Shown here: positions 54,993-64,000 of the stretch, one piece after another
How the letters are laid out: every line of letters begins with the position of its first letter
Numbering within the stretch: the stretch's first letter is position 1
From: Meloidogyne chitwoodi
Lineage: Eukaryota; Nematoda; Chromadorea; Rhabditida; Meloidogynidae
Assembly: GCA_015183035.1 (NCBI GenBank)
Contig: JACZZP010000001.1
Location: 2,852,001 to 2,916,000, forward strand
Direction: 5' to 3'
Length of the DNA stretch: 64,000 bases
Notes under the pieces: model-generated
Seen by the model: only the letters and a program-made list of their open reading frames with translations
Databases searched by the model: none
What the model was told of the DNA's origin: nothing
Program-made: the position numbers and the translations under genes

Positions 54993-57383
54993 GGTACTTC
55001 GGGCAAATTTTGTCGAAAAATTTTTAGTCCCGAATCTAGACTCAAGAGTCTTCTTCGGGCAAATTTTGTCGAAAAATTTTTAGTCCCGAATCTAGACTCA
55101 AGAGTCTTCTTCGGGCAAATTTTGTCGAAAAATTTTTAGTCCCGAATCTAGACTCAAGAGTCTTCTTCGGGCAAATTTTGTCGAAAAATTTTTAGTCCCG
55201 AATCTAGACTCGAGTCTTCTTCGGGCAGATTTTGTCGAAAAATTTTTAGCACCGAATCTAGACTCAAGAGTCTTCTTCGGGCAAATTTTGTCGAAAAATT
55301 TTTAGTCCCGAATCTAGACTCGAGTCTTCTTCGGGCAGATTTTGTCGAAAAATTTTTAGCACCGAATCTAGACTCAAGAGTCTTCTTCGGGCAAATTTTG
55401 TCGAAAAATTTTTAGTCCCGAATCTAGACTCAAGAGTCTTCTTCGGGCAAATTTTGTCGAAAAATTTTTAGTCCCGAATCTAGACTCGAGTCTTCTTCGG
55501 GCAGATTTTGTCGAAAAATTTTTAGCACCGAATCTAGACTCAAGAGTCTTCTTCGGGCAAATTTTGTCGAAAAATTTTTAGTCCCGAATCTAGACTCAAG
55601 AGTCTTCTTCGGGCAAATTTTGTCGAAAAATTTTTAGTCCCGAATCTAGACTCGAGTCTTCTTCGGGCAGATTTTGTCGAAAAATTTTTAGCACCGAATC
55701 TAGACTCAAGAGTCTTCTTCGGGCAAATTTTGTCGAAAAATTTTTAGTCCTGAATCTAGACTCAAGAGTCTTCTTCGGGCAAATTTTGTCGAAAAATTTT
55801 TAGCCCCGAATCTAGACTCAAGAGTCTTCTTCGGGCAAATTTTGTCGAAAAATTTTTAGCCCCGAATCTAGACTCAAGAGTCTTCTTCGGGCAAATTTTG
55901 TCGAAAAATTTTTAGCCCCGAATCTAGACTCAAGAGTCTTCTTCGGGCAAATTTTGTCGAAAAATTTTTAGTCCCGAATCTAGACTCAAGAGTCTTCTTC
56001 GGGCAAATTTTGTCGAAAAATTTTTAGCCCCGAATCTAGACTCAAGAGTCTTCTTCGGGCAAATTTTGTCGAAAAATTTTTAGCCCCGAATCTAGACTCA
56101 AGAGTCTTCTTCGGGCAAATTTTGTCGAAAAATTTTTAGTCCCGAATCTAGACTCAAGAGTCTTCTTCGGGCAAATTTTGTCGAAAAATTTTTAGTCCCG
56201 AATCTAGACTCAAGAGTCTTCTTCGGGCAAATTTTGTCGAAAAATTTTTAGCCCCGAATCTAGACTCAAGAGTCTTCTTCGGGCAAATTTTGTCGAAAAA
56301 TTTTTAGTCCCGAATCTAGACTCAAGAGTCTTCTTCGGGCAAATTTTGTCGAAAAATTTTTAGTCCCGAATCTAGACTCGAGTCTTCTTCGGGCAGATTT
56401 TGTCGAAAAATTTTTAGCACCGAATCTAGACTCAAGAGTCTTCTTCGGGCAAATTTTGTCGAAAAATTTTTAGCCCCGAATCTAGACTCAAGAGTCTTCT
56501 TCGGGCAAATTTTGTCGAAAAATTTTTAGCCCCGAATCTAGACTCAAGAGTCTTCTTCGGGCAAATTTTGTCGAAAAATTTTTAGTCCCGAATCTAGACT
56601 CAAGAGTCTTCTTCGGGCAAATTTTGTCGAAAAATTTTTAGTCCCGAATCTAGACTCAAGAGTCTTCTTCGGGCAATTTTGTCGGAAAATTTTTAGTCCC
56701 GAATCTAGACTCAAGAGTCTTCTTCGGGCAAATTTTGTCGAAAAATTTTTAGCCCCGAATCTAGACTCAAGAGTCTTCTTCGGGCAAATTTTGTCGAAAA
56801 ATTTTTAGTCCCGAATCTAGACTCAAGAGTCTTCTTCGGGCAAATTTTGTCGAAAAATTTTTAGTCCCGAATCTAGACTCAAGAGTCTTCTTCGGGCAAA
56901 TTTTGTCGAAAAATTTTTAGTCCCGAATCTAGACTCAAGAGTCTTCTTCGGGCAATTTTGTCGAAAAATTTTTAGTCCCGAATCTAGACTCAAGAGTCTT
57001 CTTCGGGCAAATTTTGTCGAAAAATTTTTAGTCCCGAATCTAGACTCAAGAGTCTTCTTCGGGCAAATTTTGTCGAAAAATTTTTAGTCCCGAATCTAGA
57101 CTCAAGAGTCTTCTTCGGGCAAATTTTGTCGAAAAATTTTTAGTCCCGAATCTAGACTCAAGAGATTCTTCGGGCAAATTTTGTCGAAAAATTTTTAGTC
57201 CCGAATCTAGACTCAAGAGTCTTCTTCGGGCAAATTTTGTCGAAAAATTTTTAGCCCCGAATCTAGACTCAAGAGTCTTCTTCGGGCAATTTTGTCGAAA
57301 AATTTTTAGTCCCGAATCTAGACTCAAGAGCCTTCTTCGGGCAAATTTTGTCGAAAAATTTTTAGCCCCGAATCTAGACTCAA
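54993..57383. repeat. satellite A: 56-bp tandem array, about 43 units
   Basis: The unit contains TCTAGACTCAAGAGTC (with the palindrome GACTCAAGAGTC), then TTCTTCGGGCAAATTTTG, then TCGAAAAATTTTTAG. Measured spacing is 56 bp. A 53-bp variant has CTCGAGTC, GGCAGATT and TAGCACCG changed together, and recurs near 55204, 55313, 55480, 55645 and 56375. Open frames through the array come from repetition, not a gene. Confidence 0.95.
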
Positions 57384-57399
57384 TTACCATCAGAAAATG

Positions 57400-57562
57400 G
57401 GTACCTAGGACGAAGAGTATTGCTACGTATATATAACAAGCAGATACTTCCCTGTATAGGTAGGACGAAGAGTATTGCTACGTATATATAACAAGCAGAT
57501 ACTTCCCTATAAAGGTAGGACGAAGAGTATTGCTACGTATATATAACAAGCAGATACTTCCC
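57400..57562. repeat. satellite B: 55-bp tandem repeat, 3 units
   Basis: The unit carries GGTAGGACGAAGAGTATTGC, then TACGTATATATAACAAGC, then AGATACTTCCC, with a 55-bp spacing. Single copies also flank the neighbouring arrays (about 54955, 58200 and 59135-59215). Confidence 0.85.
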
Positions 57563-58192
57563 GGCCTGACTACAGTTTCCGTACTTTTTTTATTTTCGGA
57601 CGAGTTATATGTCATTCGAAAGAGCTCGTCGAGCTGAGTCGAATGACATAAAAACTAGTCCGCGGAAACAACTATGGGCCAAGTTATAGGTCCTCAAATT
57701 TGGAAAACCATAGGGGGGAGTAAGCTCATTTTTGGGGTGAAAAATTCGAATATGTGTATGATAGCTCATTCGACTCGGCTCTTCGAGACCTATCGAATGA
57801 GACCAAAATTGTCGAGATTGAACGATTTTGAAGAAAGTTATGAAGGATCGAAGTTTGATGGAAACACGCCAAACTTGGACCTATTAGGAGTGTTTTATGA
57901 CTTCTTCGTGTGGGAGCCCATCTCTCGTTGGCTTTTGTTACATACGTTATTCTACAGCGCAAATTACAACAAAATAATTAATTCAGTGAAAATAATTTAG
58001 GAGCAGCCGCGGTAATCACCTCAAATGAGCTTACTCCCCTCTATGATTTTTCAATTTTCGGGGGTCTGTAACTTGGCCCATAGTTGTTTCCGCGGACTAG
58101 TTTTTATGTCATTCGACTCAGCTCGACGAGCTCTTTCGAATGACATATAAATCGTCCGAAAATAAAAAAAGTACGGAAACTGTAGTTTAGCC
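57563..58192. mobile_element. 630-bp foldback element inserted in satellite B
   Basis: Inverted ends of about 190 bp start GGCCTGACTACAGTTTCC at the left and the inverse of GGCTAAACTACAGTTTCC at the right. An 8-bp direct repeat TACTTCCC (57555-57562, 58193-58200) flanks it. Satellite B sequence continues on the right, so it inserted into the array. The interior has an open frame of about 100 codons with no recognised domain. A truncated copy is nested in the element at 9863-10782. Confidence 0.85.
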
Positions 58193-58225
58193 TACTTCCC
58201 TGTATAGGTAGCACGAAGAGTATTG

Positions 58226-59130
58226 CTACCTCTAAATATACGTATTAGAAGTATTCGAGGGACTTACCATCATAAAATGGCTACCTCTAAATATACGTAT
58301 TAGAAGTATTCGAGAGACTTACCATCATAAAATGGCTACCTCTAAATATACGTATTAGAAGTATTCGAGGGACTTACCATCATAAAATGGCTACCTCTAA
58401 ATATACGTATTAGAAGTATTCGAGGGACTTACCATCATAAAATGGCTACCTCTAAATATACGTATTAGAAGTATTCGAGGGACTTACCATCATAAAATGG
58501 CTACCTCTAAATATACGTATTAGAAGTATTCGAGGGACTTACCATCATAAAATGGCTAACTCTAAATATACGTATTAGAAATATTCGAGGGACTTACCAT
58601 CATAAAATGGCTACCTCTAAATATACGTATTAGAAGTATTCGAGGGACATACCATCATAAAATGGCTACCTCTAAATATACGTATTAGAAGTATTCGAGG
58701 GACTTACCATCATAAAATGGCTACCTCTAAATATACGTATTAGAAGTATTCGAGGGACTTACCATCATAAAATGGCTACCTCTAAATATACGTATTAGAA
58801 GTATTCGAGGGACATACCATCATAAAATGGCTACCTCTAAATATACGTATTAGAAGTATTCGAGGGACTTACCATCATAAAATGGCTAACTCTAAATATA
58901 CGTATTAGAAATATTCGAGGGACTTACCATCATAAAATGGCTACCTCTAAATATACGTATTAGAAGTATTCGAGGGACATACCATCATAAAATGGCTACC
59001 TCTAAATATACGTATTAGAAGTATTCGAGGGACTTACCATCATAAAATGGCTACCTCTAAATATACGTATTAGAAGTATTCGAGGGACTTACCATCATAA
59101 AATGGCTACCTCTAAATATACGTATTAGAA
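58226..59130. repeat. satellite C: 55-bp tandem array, about 16 units
   Basis: The unit is AATGGCTACCTCTAAATATA, then CGTATTAGAAGTATTCGAGG, then GACTTACCATCATAA, with 55-bp spacing. Variants GGCTAACTC (58555 and 58885, 330 bp apart) and GACATACC (58645, 58810, 58975, 165 bp apart) show a higher-order period of 3 and 6 units. Confidence 0.95.
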
Positions 59131-59518
59131 GTATATTGCTACGTATATATAACAAGCAGTAACTTCCCCGAATAGGTAGCACGAAGTTTATCGGTACGTA
59201 TATATAACAAGCAGTATTACTCCTATATAAAAATTTCATTCTCTCCAAAAAGTTAAATGTGTATCTTTTGATTATATGATGCGATTTTTGAATTTCAAAC
59301 TCTTGTATGCAGCTTACCGAAGGATTATGTCAAGAAATTTTTATACTCATATATTTTGACACCATTTATATTTATTATTTAAACATATTATAAAAGTTTA
59401 ATTTATATAATCTGAAAATGAGGAGAAGATAAAAAATCCTTTAAAATTAAATTTCCTCATGCCTTTTTTACAAACTTTTCTATTCTTCAGTCTTTTTTTA
59501 GATGTTAATTTATAATTT

Positions 59519-60895
59519 TTATTTCCTCTTCCCAAATCTTAATTTTTTGTTTAAATTTTTTTATTTCTGCAGTTTTCTTTACCTAACCATTGAAGATCGA
59601 TCAAAAGGTGCTCTCTTTCCAAACCGAACCATTGCTGCCCGATCAAGTGGAGCTCGTTTTCCAAATCTTAAAAAATAATGGAGAATTTTAATTTTTTTTT
59701 ATTTTAAATTTCTTACCTAACCATAGCTGCTCGATCAAGTGGGGCTCTCTTTCCAAATCTGTAATTTAATTTTAGTCGATATATTAAATTTATTTTTTTA
59801 TTATTTTGTAATAAAACTTGACAATAATTAGCTCTTCTATAAAGTTTCCGAAAATAATTTATTTTTTGTAAACTTTCCGGAAATATTTTATCTTCCGGAA
59901 ACTTGTTTTAAACTTGTTTTTATATTAATACTATATTCTCTCTTAACTCTCTTAATTTTTTATACTATTTTGTTCAAGAATTTTCCGGAAGTCTTCAGAA
60001 AGTTTTATTTTATTTGTTGTCTCTAATTGTCTCTATTACTTTATTTTCTCTCATTATTCTTACCTGACCATTGCTGCTCTATCAAGTGGAGCTCTCTTTC
60101 CGAATCTATACAATAAAATTCAAATATTGTATTTCTTTTTCTTTACTCTATTTTACCTGACTAATGCTGACCGGTCAAATGGTGCTCGTTTAATAATGCT
60201 TAATATTTTAATTTTGGCTCTATATGAAAGGAATGCCGGCATCCAATTTTTTCTATATTCTTAAAAATGGGTAATTTTTTTATAATTTTTCTCTCTATTT
60301 TTGATTTTTGTCTTGAGGCTATAGACGCGAAATGATTAATTTTTTATATATTTTTTCATTTAATTTCTCTGTGATCGTTTACTCATTAAAAAAAAAATTA
60401 ACAAATTAATAATATGGCTCCACAAAAAAAAACAAAAATTGTTGAACATGATGAGGTAATTGGTTTTTAATACGCCGAAAATCCTATTTCATAGTTTTCG
60501 CCTGACTTGACGTTATAAATAGCCTCAATACAAAAATAAAAAATAGAGAGAAAAATAAAATAATTACCCATTTTTTAAGAATATAGAAAAAATTGGATGC
60601 CGGCATTCCTTTCATATAGTGCCTTAATTTTTATAAAATTCCTTTTTTCTTTTTTTACCTCTCATAATTGTTTTCATTGTCTCCATCAATTTCTGTTAAA
60701 ACTGCATTACTGTAATCATCACTAATATCTTCAAGTGTCATTAATTGGGGACTAAAAAATTAATTTAAATAATTATTTAAATAAAAAATTATTTTACCCA
60801 AAATCATTAGAAATTTGTCCGTTAGAAAAATGACTGATTAATAAAGCACTGAAAAGCAGTGTTACTAATAATGTGTTAAATATTATTTGTGCCAT
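59519..60895 (-). CDS. flp-7: FMRFamide-like peptide precursor, flp-7 type
   Basis: Minus-strand gene from ATG 60895 to TAA 59519. The first exon encodes a signal peptide (MAQIIFNTLLVTLLFSALLI), and the second an acidic spacer ending NNYER. Later short exons each carry peptide cassettes bounded by KR: APFDRSALVRFG, APLDRAAMVRFG (three times) and APFDRSSMVRFG. The Gly would be turned into the C-terminal amide after cleavage at KR. The shared pattern P.(D/E/Q)RS.(M/L)VRFG identifies the FLP-7 family, which signals through GPCRs in neurons. Introns interrupt the last Arg codon (AG|A) before FGKR, so most cassettes are separate exons of the same phase. The final exon (about 59519-59538) supplies only FGKRK. 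A MITE occupies one intron. Confidence 0.93.
60226..60623. mobile_element. MITE in flp-7 intron
   Basis: The 398-bp element has inverted ends that start GGC(T/A)CTATATGAAAGG and extend over about 120 bp (GAATGCCGGCATCCAATTTT). It is flanked by a perfect 8-bp direct repeat TTAATTTT (60218-60225, 60624-60631). Its non-repeated centre includes an exon-like piece, ATG at about 60414 reading MAPQKKTKIVEHDE before a GTAATT donor, on the strand opposite to flp-7. Confidence 0.82.
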
Positions 60896-62194
60896 TGTTT
60901 TAAGTAAATAATTTCTTTTGTAAGAAGAAAAGAAAACGTAGAAATATGTAAATTTATTATTTTAATTAGAGATGAATCTGAAAATTCATAAAAGTTTTTT
61001 GTTGGGATAAAGCATAATTTTCTATTTATTTTAATAACGCTTACACCCTAAAGGGAGAGTTATAGGGAGAAGAAAAAAGGAAAATCCTTTAAGTAATTTT
61101 GTTTAAATAAAAATTAGTGGATATTCTAATTTATTTGTCGACTTTTTTATCTAAAAAGTCTATAGAAATGTTTAGATTTAAACAAATAAAGTTTTTTTCT
61201 TAGCAAGTGATAATTTAATTTAATGTGTATATATATAGGTAGTAATTTTGCCAATAAAAAAAAGTTGAAGAGGAGAGGTGTGGGGTTATATTCTTCCCAA
61301 GAGAGATTTAAAAGAAGAATATTTCTTTTTAATTTTTTTTGAGTGTGTAAAGTAGTTACAAATACTTGAAGAAGAAGAAGAAAAATTGCTTTTGAGGTGA
61401 CGAGTTTTTTTAAATAAAATTTTATTTTTTGTTAAATTTATTGAAGCATTAATTCTCTTAAAGTTTCTATATTAGTAATAGATTTTAAAACGAGAAGGAG
61501 ATGGTTTTTTTTAGGGAGGTTGTAAATTATTTTTTATTCCAATTTAGGGTTAAGATGTGAAAATAAAGTTAAAAAATAATTATTTTTTGGCATTTTATGA
61601 TTCTAAAAATAATTTTTTAATAAAAATAGGCTAAAAATAAAAAAAGTTATAGGTAAAAATAACAAAGAAATTGCCATTTCAGAGTCCAATTTTTAATTTT
61701 ATGATGTTCATAATTGGAGATATTTTTTTATTTTTTGGAAATTAGACAATTGGCTTCAAACGTAGTTTGTTCATAAAAATTTGTTTTTTTGATTAAAATA
61801 AATTTTTATTTTTAATATGATTTTGTCACATGTTTTTAAATATTTAAAAAAATTCCCTGTGGAATTTAGCGTCAAAAATTTTAAAAAAATGAAGTGCAAA
61901 ATCAGTGTAATTCAATTTTTTATTTTTTTTCCATTTAAAATTTTAAGTTTAAATTTTAGACCGCTCAGATGTTTTTAAAAAAGACTATATTTTTGAGTGT
62001 TTGGAGTGCAAATTAAAAAACTTACATTAAAAGAAAAAATTTAAAAATATAATTAAAATTAAAAGGAAATTTATAAGTTGTGAGTTGTGTAATGGTTAAC
62101 ATCCCCGACTTGCAATTATGGGTTTAAGGTTTGATGCCTAATGGCAGATTACTGCCGTCAGGCATCTAATAAAGATATACCCGAATATAGAATG
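60896..62194. other. flp-7 upstream region
   Basis: A+T-rich DNA without a supportable gene; it should hold the flp-7 promoter. A weak tRNA-like sequence (A-box-like TGTGTAATGG, B-box-like GGTTTGATGCC) lies at about 62083-62135, then a small palindrome (GATGCCTAATGGCAG and CTGCCGTCAGGCATC). Confidence 0.4.
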
Positions 62195-64000
62195 CGTTAA
62201 TTATTCTTAGATGGACTTATCTGCCGATAATAATTATGCCATCTATATGCGTATGATTATTCTTAGATGGACTTATCTGCCGATAATAATTATGCCATAT
62301 ATATGCGTATGATTATTCTTAGATGGACTTATCTGCCGATAATAATTATGCCATCTATATGCGTATGATTATTCTTAGATGGACTTATCTGCCGATAATA
62401 ATTATGCCATCTATATGCGTATGATTATTCTTAGATGGACTTATCTGCCGATAATAATTATGCCATCTATATGCGTATGATTATTCTTAGATGGACTTAT
62501 CTGCCGATAATAATTATGCCATATATATGCGTATGATTATTCTTAGATGGACTTATCTGCCGATAATAATTATGCCATCTATATGCGTATGATTATTCTT
62601 AGATGGACTTATCTGCCGATAATAATTATGCCATCTATATGCGTATGATTATTCTTAGATGGACTTATCTGCCGATAATAATTATGCCATCTATATGCGT
62701 ATGATTATTCTTAGATGGACTTATCTGCCGATAATAATTATGCCATCTATATGCGTATGATTATTCTTAGATGGACTTATCTGCCGATAATAATTATGCC
62801 ATATATATGCGTATGATTATTCTTAGATGGACTTATCTGCCGATAATAATTATGCCATATATATGCGTATGATTATTCTTAGATGGACTTATCTGCCGAT
62901 AATAATTATGCCATCTATATGCGTATGATTATTCTTAGATGGACTTATCTGCCGATAATAATTATGCCATATATATGCGTATGATTATTCTTAGATGGAC
63001 TTATCTGCCGATAATAATTATGCCATATATATGCGTATGATTATTCTTAGATGGACTTATCTGCCGATAATAATTATGCCATATATATGCGTATGATTAT
63101 TCTTAGATGGACTTATCTGCCGATAATAATTATGCCATCTATATGCGTATGATTATTCTTAGATGGACTTATCTGCCGATAATAATTATGCCATCTATAT
63201 GCGTATGATTATTCTTAGATGGACTTATCTGCCGATAATAATTATGCCATCTATATGCGTATGATTATTCTTAGATGGACTTATCTGCCGATAATAATTA
63301 TGCCATCTATATGCGTATGATTATTCTTAGATGGACTTATCTGCCGATAATAATTATGCCATCTATATGCGTATGATTATTCTTAGATGGACTTATCTGC
63401 CGATAATAATTATGCCATCTATATGCGTATGATTATTCTTAGATGGACTTATCTGCCGATAATAATTATGCCATCTATATGCGTATGATTATTCTTAGAT
63501 GGACTTATCTGCCGATAATAATTATGCCATCTATATGCGTATGATTATTCTTAGATGGACTTATCTGCCGATAATAATTATGCCATATATATGCGTATGA
63601 TTATTCTTAGATGGACTTATCTGCCGATAATAATTATGCCATATATATGCGTATGATTATTCTTAGATGGACTTATCTGCCGATAATAATTATGCCATCT
63701 ATATGCGTATGATTATTCTTAGATGGACTTATCTGCCGATAATAATTATGCCATCTATATGCGTATGATTATTCTTAGATGGACTTATCTGCCGATAATA
63801 ATTATGCCATCTATATGCGTATGATTATTCTTAGATGGACTTATCTGCCGATAATAATTATGCCATCTATATGCGTATGATTATTCTTAGATGGACTTAT
63901 CTGCCGATAATAATTATGCCATCTATATGCGTATGATTATTCTTAGATGGACTTATCTGCCGATAATAATTATGCCATCTATATGCGTATGATTATTCTT
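62195..64000. repeat. satellite D: 56-bp tandem array reaching window end
   Basis: More than 30 nearly identical units of GGACTTATCTGCCGATAATA, then ATTATGCCATCTATATGCG, then TATGATTATTCTTAGAT, with 56-bp spacing. The only variation I see is CCATCTAT versus CCATATAT. The array continues past the right edge. Confidence 0.97.

Noticed and set aside
57046..57390. Open frame of 114 codons on the minus strand
   Set aside because: It runs through satellite A; the repeated peptide only reflects the tandem unit, whose length changes then break the frame.
57674..58000. Open frame of 108 codons inside the foldback element
   Set aside because: No transposase motif is visible, and the related copy at 10.1-10.3 kb does not preserve the frame clearly, so it is not called a gene.
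58226..64000. CRISPR-like arrays
   Set aside because: Units are head-to-tail copies with no unique spacers, in a eukaryotic genome; they are satellites.

Overview
The window looks like nuclear DNA of a plant-parasitic nematode, most likely a root-knot nematode (Meloidogyne or a close relative). It is extremely AT-rich, the genes are cut into many small exons by short introns with a TTTTAG/TTTCAG acceptor, and the gene set is nematode-like (an flp-7 type FMRFamide precursor, an ATF-7-like bZIP, a GCY-35/36-like H-NOX cyclase, probable trans-splice acceptors). All exon structures were read by eye from the sequence; no search or gene predictor was run.

Layout: 0.4-1.5 kb, N-terminal (H-NOX) exons of a soluble guanylate cyclase on the minus strand. 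2.2-4.3 kb, an SLC22-type transporter. 5.3-8.4 kb, an ATF-7/ATF2-like bZIP factor (minus). 9.86-10.78 kb, a foldback transposon with minisatellite ends and a 9-bp target duplication. 13.9-14.3 kb, tubulin cofactor A. 14.4-17.4 kb, an aminergic-type GPCR (minus). 19.3-21.5 kb, a divergent alpha-tubulin (minus). 22.1-31.2 kb, the complete Brr2/SNRP-200 spliceosomal helicase in about 31 exons (minus). 40.1-46.2 kb, a KAT6/MOZ-like MYST acetyltransferase. 48.4-51.6 kb, coatomer epsilon followed closely by a free-standing KIX-domain protein. 59.5-60.9 kb, flp-7 (minus).

Between SNRP-200 and the acetyltransferase (31.5-39.4 kb), and again at 46.3-47.4 kb, lies a zone of rearranged gene pieces. It holds an inverted, inactivated copy of the SNRP-200 3' exons; a circularly permuted copy of its 5' exons spliced in frame to a Lon-type (S16) protease domain that keeps the Ser-Lys dyad; a small gene joining a KIX-gene coiled coil to a TDP-43-type RRM; and the TDP-43-type N-terminal domain as a 1-kb near-perfect palindrome. 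The permuted SNRP-200/Lon-domain gene is the most unusual object in the window.

From 51.6 kb to the right edge the DNA is mostly satellite and non-autonomous transposons. Four tandem-repeat families all have a 55- or 56-bp unit, and the last runs off the window, so this may be a subtelomeric or pericentromeric flank. About ten tRNA-like sequences with good A and B boxes but poor acceptor stems are scattered through introns and spacers.
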